From Candidatus Omnitrophota bacterium (GTDB lineage: Bacteria; Omnitrophota; Gorgyraeia; Zapsychrales; Zapsychraceae): a stretch of 8,891 nucleotides of DNA. The position numbers and the translations under genes are program-made. Below, piece by piece: positions 1 through 5,125 of the stretch (the first letter of the stretch is position 1; every line of letters starts with the position of its first letter). Location of the stretch: positions 1 through 8,891 of the forward strand of contig JAGQKQ010000063.1 of the NCBI GenBank assembly GCA_020430005.1. The letters are read 5' to 3'. The notes under the pieces are model-generated. The model searched no databases. It saw nothing but the letters and a program-made list of their open reading frames with translations, and was not told the DNA's origin.

Positions 1-1110
1 GTTCGATTTCTGGGACGGCAAATGAATGTGTCGTATTCAGAAGATCTTATGGGACGTATTTTTACTGGAGGAGGCGATCCGCGTGATAACGGACCGGCAC
101 TGACCGATAATCTCATTGATATTGGCGGTCCGTCGGTTAATCCATCAAAGAGGGTTGTTCCTAAAAATATGATACGTACCGGGATTCCGATGATTGACGT
201 TTTTAACACACTGGTTGAATCTCAAAAACTTCCGATTTTTTCAATTGCAGGGGAACCTTATAACGATCTTCTGGCCCGTATCGCGATGCAGGCCGAGGTT
301 GATTTGATTATTCTTGGTGGAATGGGATTAAAGTACGACGATTATTTATTTTTCCGTGACACATTGGAAAAACATGGTTCATTATCCCGTTCTATTTTGT
401 TTATCCATACCGCATCTGACCCAACAGTTGAGTGTCTGCTGGTCCCGGATATGTGTCTGGCCGTTGCGGAAAAATTCGCATTGGAAGGAAAAAGGGTTTT
501 GTGTTTATTAACTGATATGACAAACTTTTCCGACGCGTTGAAGGAAGTTGCGATCACGATGGAACAGATTCCATCCAATCGCGGTTATCCCGGAGATTTG
601 TACAGTCAGTTAGCGGCCCGTTATGAAAAAGCGGTCGACTTCGACGGCGCCGGATCAATTACCATCCTCGGTGTTACAACCATGCCAGGAGACGATGTTA
701 CCCATCCGATTCCGGATAATACCGGATATATTACGGAAGGTCAGTTTTATCTGCGCGGCGGGCGTATTGAACCGTTTGGAAGCTTAAGCCGTTTGAAACA
801 GCAGGTAAACGGGAAGACGCGATCGGATCATCGTGCGATTATGGACCGTATGATTCAGCTGTTCGCCGATTACCGTGAAGTTCTGGAAAAACGTTCTATG
901 GGATTTCAGATGAGCGACTGGGACGAAAAACTTCTTGTTTACGGACAACGCTTTGAAGGTGAAATTATGGATCTCTCCGTTAACATTCCTTTAGAAGAAG
1001 CCCTGGATTTGGGATGGAAAATTCTGTCGGATATTTTCGAACCGACGGAAACAGGAATGAATAAAGCTTTAATTGACGAATATTGGCCCAAACTAGCGGC
1101 TAGTTCCTAG
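1..1110 (+). CDS. atpB: V-type ATP synthase subunit B, 5'-truncated by window
   Basis: Non-catalytic nucleotide-binding subunit of the soluble V1/A1 head, which alternates with subunit A around the shaft. The frame is open from base 1, so the ATG at 22 is internal and not the start. The window carries 369 codons of a family usually about 430-465 residues long, so roughly 60-90 N-terminal residues are missing. Visible family marks are the degenerate P-loop region AGEPYND (window codons 83-89), the HTASDP and LTDMTNF strands, the SNRGYPGDLYSQLAARYEKA block (20 residues), DDVTHP, and the PFGSLSR segment (codons 258-264), whose Arg normally reaches the catalytic interface. The wording is closest to the chlamydial/spirochaetal branch as I remember it. 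atpA should lie just upstream. The last codons (LAASS, stop at 1108) run through 7-bp repeat units of the following spacer, so the C-terminus may have been remodelled by the repeat. Confidence 0.96.
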   Translation, partial: VRFLGRQMNVSYSEDLMGRIFTGGGDPRDNGPALTDNLIDIGGPSVNPSKRVVPKNMIRTGIPMIDVFNTLVESQKLPIFSIAGEPYNDLLARIAMQAEVDLIILGGMGLKYDDYLFFRDTLEKHGSLSRSILFIHTASDPTVECLLVPDMCLAVAEKFALEGKRVLCLLTDMTNFSDALKEVAITMEQIPSNRGYPGDLYSQLAARYEKAVDFDGAGSITILGVTTMPGDDVTHPIPDNTGYITEGQFYLRGGRIEPFGSLSRLKQQVNGKTRSDHRAIMDRMIQLFADYREVLEKRSMGFQMSDWDEKLLVYGQRFEGEIMDLSVNIPLEEALDLGWKILSDIFEPTETGMNKALIDEYWPKLAASS

Positions 1111-1217
1111 TTCTTGGTGCTCAGTTTTTAACATGGGTGTCATTACTTTAAGTGGTGCATTGTAATGATACAATTTTTATAAATAGTTCTACGAGAATCA
1201 AGCATCAAGTATCCAGA
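1093..1217. repeat. Degenerate 7-bp repeat blocks in the atpB-atpD spacer
   Basis: Two blocks flank the spacer. The 5' block (1093-1127) has period 7, with units such as CTAGCGG then CTAGTTC, and it starts inside the end of atpB. The 3' block (1190-1217) also has period 7, with units such as ATCAAGC then ATCAAGT, and it ends 2 bp before the atpD ATG. CTTGGTGC (1113-1120) can pair with GCATCAAG (1202-1209) with one G-U, so the blocks are of opposite sense. Between them lies a perfect 6-bp inverted repeat, ATTGTA/TACAAT (1159-1174). No Shine-Dalgarno is visible before atpD, and the 3' block occupies that place. Confidence 0.7.
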
Positions 1218-1219
1218 AC

Positions 1220-1831
1220 ATGTCTAAAATTAAACTTACAAAAGGTGAATTAAAGAAACAGCGGGATAGTTTAAAACAGTTCCGCCGTTATCTGCCGACA
1301 CTTCAATTAAAAAAACAACAGCTCCAGATGAAAATTCTGGAAACCCGTCGGGAGCTTCAAAAAGTTCAGGCTAAACTGAACGACACCGAAGATTCTATAA
1401 AATTGTGGGTGGGTTTGCTGGCGGATGAGTCGGTTAATCTGCAGGATTGGATTGCTCCGGAAGACGTTATTACCGATAGTATGAACATTGCCGGGGCTAA
1501 TGTTCCTGTATTTAAAGAAGTTACTTTCAAAAAAGCGGAGTATGATTTATATCTTACACCGTTCTGGACGGATCAGGCCGTTGAACAAATGAAAAGTTTT
1601 GTCGCCTTAAAGATAGAGTGTGAAATTATCAAGAAACAAATTCAACTGTTGGAAAAGGAACTGCGTGTGACAACGCAGCGTGTCAACTTATTTGAAAAGA
1701 TTAAGATTCCGGAAGGCCTGGAAAATATCCGTAAAATCCGGATTTATCTTGGTGACCAGCAGGCCAATGCGGTTGGGGTCAGTAAAGTAGCCAAAAAGAA
1801 AGTAGAAATCAAAGCGGCCATGGCCGCTTAG
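1220..1831 (+). CDS. atpD: V-type ATP synthase subunit D
   Basis: Central rotor-shaft subunit that links the A3B3 head to the membrane ring. The 203 residues match the usual 200-215. The N-terminal helix carries the family pattern IKLTKGELKKQRDSL followed by YLPTLQLKKQQLQ (residues 4-36). The C-terminal helix carries TTQRVNLFEKIKIPEGLENI (151-170) and a basic tail near 190-198. Both ends are long Lys/Glu/Gln-rich helices, as expected for an antiparallel coiled-coil shaft, and the middle (about 70-115) is the globular part. The ATG at 1220 gives the canonical N-terminus. No clear Shine-Dalgarno precedes it, so translation may depend on coupling or on the repeat-rich spacer. It lies between atpB and atpI. 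No subunit F or C gene separates B and D, as in the compact chlamydial/spirochaetal operon layout. Confidence 0.95.
   Translation: MSKIKLTKGELKKQRDSLKQFRRYLPTLQLKKQQLQMKILETRRELQKVQAKLNDTEDSIKLWVGLLADESVNLQDWIAPEDVITDSMNIAGANVPVFKEVTFKKAEYDLYLTPFWTDQAVEQMKSFVALKIECEIIKKQIQLLEKELRVTTQRVNLFEKIKIPEGLENIRKIRIYLGDQQANAVGVSKVAKKKVEIKAAMAA
1812..1829. repeat. 18-bp perfect palindrome at the end of atpD
   Basis: AAGCGGCCATGGCCGCTT equals its own reverse complement. It encodes the last residues KAAMAA, with its final two bases entering the stop codon. In RNA it could form a 7-bp stem (AAGCGGC/GCCGCTT) with a CATG loop. It directly abuts the repeat-built hairpin of the next spacer. Confidence 0.75.
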
Positions 1832-1914
1832 AAATAAGAGATAAGATGTAAGGCTTAAGAGGTTTAAGCTTGAGATTTCTTAGATCGTACATCGTATATC
1901 TTAGATCTGAGGTA
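1832..1914. repeat. Degenerate 7-bp repeats filling the atpD-atpI spacer; foldable
   Basis: The first block (1832-1859) is four 7-bp units ending in TAAG or a close variant, for example AGATAAG then ATGTAAG. The second (1880-1907) is four units ending in ATC, for example TTAGATC then GTACATC. Pairing 1832-1859 against 1879-1906 gives 20 Watson-Crick and 2 G-U pairs out of 28. A competing small hairpin, GCTTAA/TTAAGC (1853-1858 with 1864-1869), sits between them. GAGGT (1909-1913), just before the atpI ATG, may serve as a closely spaced ribosome-binding site. Confidence 0.72.
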
Positions 1915-1916
1915 AG

Positions 1917-3668
1917 ATGATCGTTCCAATGAAAAAAGTTTTTATTATCATGCAGAACAAGCACCATAAGCCTGTTTTGCGGCAACTGCAGGATTTGGGG
2001 GTTCTGCATGTTGAACATGATAAAATTCCGTCGGGACATGGTGTCCAGAAAATGCAGGAAGAACGTAGAAAACTGGAACAAGTTCTGGCCGTATTAAAAC
2101 CGCTTAAAAAAGAAGCTGAACAAAAGAATCTGACAGAATGGCATTCGCATGCGGACGGTATCTTGCGTTATGTAGAGGAAATTGAGGGAATCAAAGATGA
2201 TATGAATAAGCGTCAGGTGGCGATTTCTCAGTGGGAAAAGTGGGGCGACTTTAATCCGGATGATATCCGGGTATTAAAGCAAAAAGGTCTTTTTGTAAAA
2301 TTGTGTCAGATTCCGGTTAAGCAATTAAACAATGTTCCTAAAGATATTATTTTAAAGACAGTTTTTACAGCCGGTGGACAGGCGCGCTGTGTAGCGGTTA
2401 TGGACGAGAATAAGGATTTGCCTTTTGATGAAGTTACGCCGCCGCAAACCGGATTAGCCGAAATGCAAAGTATTCAGCTTGCCGAGCAAGATAAAATTGC
2501 CGAGCTGGAAGCTATCATTGAAAATGAATTATGTTATCTCAAGGCCTTTGAAACGGCATTGGCGAAGTGTGAGGATATTCTGGCGTTTGAAGAAGCATCG
2601 GTTGGCATGAAACATGACGAGGACCTGTCGGTGTTAAAGGGCTTTATCCCGGCGGAGCAAAGTGAGGTCCTGGAAAAAACAGCCAAAGCCGAAGGGTGGG
2701 GTATTCTTATTCAGGACCCGGATGAAGATGATGAGGTTCCTACGTTATTAAAAAATTCGAAAGTTGTAAATTTAAGTAAACCGGCAATGGACATGATTGA
2801 AATTCTTCCCGGTTATAATGAAGTTGACGTTAGTAAGGTTTTCATCGTTTTCTTTACGTTGTTTTTCGGTATGTTAATTGGTGATGCGGCTTACGGATTA
2901 ATATTCGGCGGGTTGACAATGTTTGCCCATTTTAAACTTAAAGATAAAATTAAAGATAAGACGGCGTTTCATCTATTATATCTTCTCACCGGTTTTACAG
3001 TTGTTTGGGGTGTGTTGACCGGAACGTATTTTGGACAACAATGGCTTCCGGATTCCATTAGCCCGGTTATTCCCTGGTTGAACGACCCGGAAAATCTTCA
3101 GTGGCTATGCTTCACAATTGCGTTGGTACATTTAAGTGTCGCACGGGTTTGGGCGTTTACACGGCGATTGCCAAGTTTAACAGCTCTGGCCGAACTAGGC
3201 TGGCTGTTAATCGTTTGGGGGATGTATTTTCTGGCGAATATGTTTGTATTGGGACGGGAATTTCCGTTGTTTGCGAAATGGTTCTTTATCGTCGGGATCG
3301 CGTTGTCATTTATCTTCATGTTTCCGTTTAAGGAGATGGCCAAGAAAATGCCGCAGCAGTTGATTCCGTTTATGCTGGGTATTATTGGCGCTGGCACGGA
3401 TATTATTTCGTATGTTCGTCTATTTGCTGTCGGTTTGGCTACCGTGGCGGTGGCGGATGCGGCCAACAGTATGCCGGGCGCGGATTTGCCGGGAGGGCTG
3501 AATTATTTTCTGTTTGTCTTTCTGCATATCCTGAACATGGTTCTCGCGGCGATGGCGATTTTGGTTCATGCGATTCGTTTGAATGTTCTGGAATTCTCAG
3601 GACACATCGGTTTGGAATGGGCCGGATTAAGATACAATCCGTTTAAGAAAAAACTAAAACAAGTTTAA
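1917..3668 (+). CDS. atpI: V-type ATP synthase subunit I (a-like stator/ion-channel subunit)
   Basis: Membrane stator subunit whose half-channels pass ions to the proteolipid ring. The 583 residues are slightly short for the family (about 600-660). The N-terminal half (1-300) is cytosolic and helical, with charged coiled-coil stretches near 45-105 and 185-225. From about residue 305 there are seven to eight hydrophobic segments, the first around LFFGMLIGDAAYG (315-327). The key motif is SYVRLFAVGLA (498-508), where R501 corresponds to the essential channel Arg. A second family motif, HAIRLNVLEFSGH (551-563), carries R554 and E559, and YNPF (573-576) closes the protein. The start MIVPMKK is typical of the family. 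A Met at residue 5 would fit the upstream GAGGT with longer spacing, so the start is likely but not certain. Confidence 0.95.
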   Translation: MIVPMKKVFIIMQNKHHKPVLRQLQDLGVLHVEHDKIPSGHGVQKMQEERRKLEQVLAVLKPLKKEAEQKNLTEWHSHADGILRYVEEIEGIKDDMNKRQVAISQWEKWGDFNPDDIRVLKQKGLFVKLCQIPVKQLNNVPKDIILKTVFTAGGQARCVAVMDENKDLPFDEVTPPQTGLAEMQSIQLAEQDKIAELEAIIENELCYLKAFETALAKCEDILAFEEASVGMKHDEDLSVLKGFIPAEQSEVLEKTAKAEGWGILIQDPDEDDEVPTLLKNSKVVNLSKPAMDMIEILPGYNEVDVSKVFIVFFTLFFGMLIGDAAYGLIFGGLTMFAHFKLKDKIKDKTAFHLLYLLTGFTVVWGVLTGTYFGQQWLPDSISPVIPWLNDPENLQWLCFTIALVHLSVARVWAFTRRLPSLTALAELGWLLIVWGMYFLANMFVLGREFPLFAKWFFIVGIALSFIFMFPFKEMAKKMPQQLIPFMLGIIGAGTDIISYVRLFAVGLATVAVADAANSMPGADLPGGLNYFLFVFLHILNMVLAAMAILVHAIRLNVLEFSGHIGLEWAGLRYNPFKKKLKQV

Positions 3669-3692
3669 TTCAATAAATAAAAGGGGGGTTCA

Positions 3693-4133
3693 ATGGAGTG
3701 GTATGCAGACTTGGGTGTTGCTGCGTGTTTATCTTTAGCGGCGGTAGGTTCAGCGCTGGGAACGGGGATTGCGGCAATGGGAGCTGTGGGATCATGGAAA
3801 AAATGTTTTTCGCAAAATAAAGCGGCGCCGTTTTTGATTACAATTTTGGTTGGTTTTCCATTGTCACAGACAATTTACGGGATGGTTTTGATGAATAATA
3901 TTGCCAGCGCGGCGGCCAAAGGGATTCCTTTATTGGGAATCGGGATTTTTGGCGGTTTAGGTATGGGAGCATCGGCTATGATGCAGGGAAAAGCGGCGGC
4001 AGGCGCCTGTGACGCTTTGGCTGAAACCGGAAAAGGGGCGGCCAATTATATCATCGCTCTGGGGATTGTTGAGACGGTGGCCCTGTTCGTTATGGCCTTC
4101 TTAATGGGGCAAATTAAGACATTTATCGGCTAG
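3693..4133 (+). CDS. atpK: V-type ATP synthase subunit K (proteolipid c-ring subunit)
   Basis: Rotor-ring proteolipid of 146 residues and four transmembrane helices, that is, two fused hairpins. Helices lie at roughly 8-32, 45-68, 78-102 and 117-140. The single ion-carrying carboxylate is E127 in GIVETVALF on helix 4. The first hairpin has no matching acid, so there is one carrier per four helices, as in V-type rings. S58 and Q59 (LSQTIYG, helix 2), Q98 (MMQGK, helix 3) and E127 line up by motif with the Thr64/Gln65/Gln110/Glu139 Na+ ligands of Enterococcus hirae NtpK, so Na+ coupling is plausible; this is inference. A strong Shine-Dalgarno, AAGGGGGG (3681-3688), lies 4 bp before the ATG. It follows atpI by 24 bp and ends this part of the operon. 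Confidence 0.95.
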   Translation: MEWYADLGVAACLSLAAVGSALGTGIAAMGAVGSWKKCFSQNKAAPFLITILVGFPLSQTIYGMVLMNNIASAAAKGIPLLGIGIFGGLGMGASAMMQGKAAAGACDALAETGKGAANYIIALGIVETVALFVMAFLMGQIKTFIG

Positions 4134-4141
4134 AAAAATCT

Positions 4142-4170
4142 TTGACAACCAGGAATTTCTATAGTAATAT
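4142..4170 (+). promoter_or_regulatory. Strong sigma70-like promoter for the tRNA unit
   Basis: TTGACA (4142-4147), a 17-bp spacer, then TAATAT (4165-4170). This is a perfect -35 box and a near-consensus -10 at ideal spacing, starting 9 bp after the atpK stop. Transcription would start near 4177 and read a leader of about 215 nt into tRNA-Val. No convincing terminator lies between atpK and this promoter, so ATPase transcripts may read in. Confidence 0.75.
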
Positions 4171-4182
4171 ATGCGACACTCA

Positions 4183-4208
4183 TGAGGTTTTTTGCAGAAA
4201 AAACCTCA
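4183..4208. repeat. 11-bp perfect inverted repeat
   Basis: TGAGGTTTTTT (4183-4193) and AAAAAACCTCA (4198-4208) around a GCAG loop. It begins a few bases after the predicted transcription start. It is followed by GGG and not a U-run, so it is not a standard + strand terminator. A shorter relative occurs after tRNA-Val (4471-4489). Confidence 0.65.
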
Positions 4209-4212
4209 GGGA

Positions 4213-4240
4213 AATCACGTGAAAGTTTCTACGCGTGATT
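4213..4240. repeat. Palindromic repeat copy A (TCACG subtype)
   Basis: Stem TCACGTG (4215-4221) with CGCGTGA (4232-4238), one G-U pair, and the 10-nt loop AAAGTTTCTA. It is extended by AA/TT outside and followed by G. It is the first of five related palindromes in 4213-5032. The 3' half TTTCTACGCGTGATTG is the part best shared with copies B and D. Confidence 0.7.
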
Positions 4241-4275
4241 GTTAAAGTCCTAAAAATAGAGTCTATGAAATGTTC

Positions 4276-4301
4276 ATCATGCGAACGCTTCTGCGCATGA
4301 T
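4276..4301. repeat. Palindromic repeat copy B (TCATG subtype)
   Basis: Perfect 8-bp stem ATCATGCG (4276-4283) with CGCATGAT (4294-4301) and the 10-nt loop AACGCTTCTG. It is followed by TG, as in copies A and D. It differs from copy D at two loop positions only. Confidence 0.75.
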
Positions 4302-4328
4302 TGACTTAAAGATAATTGACAATATGTT
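4301..4328 (+). promoter_or_regulatory. Possible second, weaker promoter before tRNA-Val
   Basis: TTGACT (4301-4306), a 16-bp spacer, then TATGTT (4323-4328). It would start transcription near 4335, about 57 nt before tRNA-Val. The -10 is weak and the -35 begins on the last base of palindrome B, so this may be coincidence. Confidence 0.3.
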
Positions 4329-4395
4329 GGGCGGTCGATTTCTCCCTGAAGCGTGGAGAAACCGACCTGCCCAAAATTTTTTCAAAATTTTGGGC
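4329..4395 (+). other. Two mutually exclusive hairpins abutting the tRNA-Val 5' end
   Basis: Hairpin 1: GGGC-GGTCG-A-TTTCTCC (4329-4345) pairs with 4355-4372, giving 16 Watson-Crick pairs, one mismatch and one bulge, around a 9-nt loop. AAAATTTTTT follows it, so it loosely resembles a terminator. Hairpin 2: GCCCAAAATTTT (4369-4380) pairs perfectly with AAAATTTTGGGC (4384-4395), loop TTC. It uses the first four bases of the tRNA. Both compete for GCCC at 4369-4372, and hairpin 2 also competes with the tRNA acceptor stem. This could affect 5' maturation or termination; that role is inference. Confidence 0.6.
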
Positions 4396-4468
4396 GATTA
4401 GCTCAGTTGGTTAGAGCACCTGACTTACATTCAGGGGGTCGAGGGTTCGAATCCTTCATTGCCCACCA
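4392..4468 (+). tRNA. tRNA-Val (UAC anticodon)
   Basis: 77-nt cloverleaf with encoded CCA. The acceptor GGGCGAT pairs with ATTGCCC with one G-U. The anticodon stem CCTGA/TCAGG encloses the loop CTTACAT, with anticodon TAC at 4426-4428, which reads GUA and related valine codons. The T arm is GAGGG-TTCGAAT-CCTTC. It is the first tRNA of a two-tRNA unit with tRNA-Asp, a common Val-Asp neighbourhood in bacteria. Confidence 0.96.
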
Positions 4469-4470
4469 GA

Positions 4471-4489
4471 TTTTTTGCAAAGCAAAAAA
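4471..4489. repeat. 8-bp inverted repeat just after tRNA-Val
   Basis: TTTTTTGC (4471-4478) and GCAAAAAA (4482-4489) around AAA, starting 2 bp after the encoded CCA. It resembles the TTTTTTGCA...AAAAAACC hairpin at 4183-4208. It sits in the same relative place ahead of a palindrome pair and a tRNA. Confidence 0.6.
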
Positions 4490-4494
4490 CCCAA

Positions 4495-4529
4495 GATATG
4501 TCACGCGATGCTTTTACGCGTGATATATC
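4495..4529. repeat. Palindromic repeat copy C (TCACG subtype)
   Basis: Core stem TCACGCG (4501-4507) with CGCGTGA (4517-4523), loop ATGCTTTTA. It is extended outward by GATATG/TATATC to a 13-bp stem with one G-U. Its core matches copy A, and it lies in the spacer between the two tRNAs. Confidence 0.7.
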
Positions 4530-4564
4530 AATATAAGAAATTAAGAAGTAGAATTATAAGTCTG

Positions 4565-4588
4565 TCATGCGAACGCATCTACGCATGA
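4565..4588. repeat. Palindromic repeat copy D (TCATG subtype)
   Basis: Stem TCATGCG (4565-4571) with CGCATGA (4582-4588), loop AACGCATCTA, followed by TTG as in copies A and B. It is nearly identical to copy B. It lies 23 bp before tRNA-Asp. Confidence 0.75.
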
Positions 4589-4611
4589 TTGGCAAAAAAA
4601 ACAAAATTTTT

Positions 4612-4689
4612 GGGGTTGTAGTTCAGCCTGGTTAGAACGCCTGCCTGTCACGCAGGAGGCCGCGAGTTCAAATCTCGTCAACCCCGCCA
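4612..4689 (+). tRNA. tRNA-Asp (GUC anticodon)
   Basis: 78-nt cloverleaf with encoded CCA and discriminator G. The acceptor GGGGTTG pairs with CAACCCC. The anticodon stem CCTGC/GCAGG encloses the loop CTGTCAC, with GTC at 4647-4649. The T arm is GCGAG-TTCAAAT-CTCGT. It is directly preceded by CAAAATTTTT, nearly the same boundary as before tRNA-Val (CAAAATTTT). It is very likely co-transcribed with tRNA-Val and ended by the terminator 4 bp downstream. Confidence 0.96.
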
Positions 4690-4692
4690 TGT

Positions 4693-4726
4693 AAAAAAGC
4701 CTTGTCCTTCTGGACAAGGCTTTTTT
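4693..4726 (+). terminator. Intrinsic terminator of the tRNA unit
   Basis: A-run plus GCCTTGTCC (4699-4707), loop TTCT, GGACAAGGC (4712-4720), then TTTTTT (4721-4726). The 9-bp core is perfect and extends to 15 bp with the A/T runs. The A-run means it could also act on the minus strand. Confidence 0.92.
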
Positions 4727-4732
4727 CATTTA

Positions 4733-4880
4733 GCGGGTCTTGGCAGTTTGAGGTCGCAAAGCGGCAAAACCGCGCGAGTTCCATTGATTGCTACGATAAT
4801 ATTTAGGGAGGCAATCAATCCTCGCAGCCGAAGGCAAGAGCAATCGAGTCAATATGTGAAGCAAATTACCTGACCTGCCC
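4733..4880 (+). ncRNA. Candidate structured RNA or leader, family not recognised
   Basis: No protein gene is visible here. GCGGGTC (4733-4739) can close with GACCTGC (4872-4878, one G-U). Inside are hairpin GCGG-CAAAA-CCGC (4761-4773), a 9-bp stem ATTGATTGC (4783-4791) with GCAATCAAT (4811-4819), and an outer stem GCGAG (4774-4778) with CTCGC (4821-4825). GATTGCT (4786-4792) could instead pair with AGCAATC (4839-4845), giving a possible switch. An intrinsic terminator follows within 10 bp. I do not recognise SRP RNA, tmRNA, RNase P, 6S or a standard riboswitch core. No promoter is visible directly upstream. Strand is uncertain, because the flanking terminators could work both ways. Confidence 0.35.
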
Positions 4881-4885
4881 AAAAA

Positions 4886-4910
4886 CCCTGCTAAAAAAGT
4901 AGGGGTTTTT
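4886..4910 (+). terminator. Intrinsic terminator
   Basis: CCCTGCT (4886-4892) pairs with AGTAGGG (4898-4904) with one G-U and loop AAAAA. One unpaired G and then TTTTT follow. AAAAA precedes the stem, so it could act in both directions. It separates the structured stretch upstream from the promoter at 4927. Confidence 0.7.
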
Positions 4911-4926
4911 AGTATCTGGTGAAAAT

Positions 4927-4955
4927 TTTACGGCTTTCTGTACTTATGCTACAAT
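4927..4955 (+). promoter_or_regulatory. Promoter for the downstream gene cluster
   Basis: TTTACG (4927-4932), 17-bp spacer, TACAAT (4950-4955), with an extended TGC just before the -10. Transcription would begin near 4962 and give a 5' leader of about 164 nt before the gene at 5126. It sits just after a terminator, which supports a new unit. No other clear promoter is seen until the window end, so it may drive all four following genes. Confidence 0.6.
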
Positions 4956-5001
4956 ATCTTCCTCTTATATAGCGGTTGTTGGCTGCGGTTTTGCGTTATT
5001 G

Positions 5002-5032
5002 CAGATCATGCGCAGAAACATCGCATGATCTG
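5002..5032. repeat. Palindromic repeat copy E, inverted, in the 5' leader
   Basis: Perfect 11-bp stem CAGATCATGCG (5002-5012) with CGCATGATCTG (5022-5032), loop CAGAAACAT. On the minus strand the loop reads ATGTTTCTG and matches copies A to D, so this copy is inverted. An outer TTATTGC (4996-5002) can pair with GCAATAA (5036-5042) across a small bulge. It lies within the predicted leader of the next gene. Confidence 0.72.
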
Positions 5033-5081
5033 TCAGCAATAATCAAAGACAATTATTGCTTATGTTCACAAAACCTATTGA

Positions 5082-5106
5082 CGATAAAATAAAAAGCATT
5101 TTATCG
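5082..5106 (+). promoter_or_regulatory. Leader hairpin just before a ribosome-binding site
   Basis: CGATAAAAT (5082-5090) pairs perfectly with ATTTTATCG (5098-5106) around AAAAAGC. The Shine-Dalgarno AAAGGA (5112-5117) starts 6 bp later, at 8 nt from the ATG at 5126. The AU-rich stem could modulate ribosome access; that role is inference. Confidence 0.5.
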
Positions 5107-5125
5107 CCTAGAAAGGATATGAAAC

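Noticed and set aside
22..24. ATG as the start of atpB
   Set aside because: The frame is open upstream to base 1 with family-like residues, and subunit B proteins have about 60-90 residues before this point.
3098..3466. Minus-strand open frame within atpI
   Set aside because: It is a shadow of a well-supported membrane protein gene, with no own start signal or recognisable product; the same holds for the other antisense frames in the window.
4183..4208. Intrinsic terminator of the ATPase operon
   Set aside because: The hairpin is followed by GGG and not a U-run, and it lies downstream of a strong promoter, so it would block the tRNA unit.
4182..4238. Possible 18-codon leader peptide
   Set aside because: It has no ribosome-binding site, overlaps two inverted repeats that explain the sequence, and shows no regulatory codon run.
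4733..4880. Glycine, c-di-GMP or cobalamin riboswitch
   Set aside because: Only short fragments such as CCGAAGG or CGCAAAGC resemble those cores; their full conserved sets are missing.
4213..5032. CRISPR array
   Set aside because: The repeats are few, irregularly spaced, degenerate and in both orientations, and no cas gene is present.
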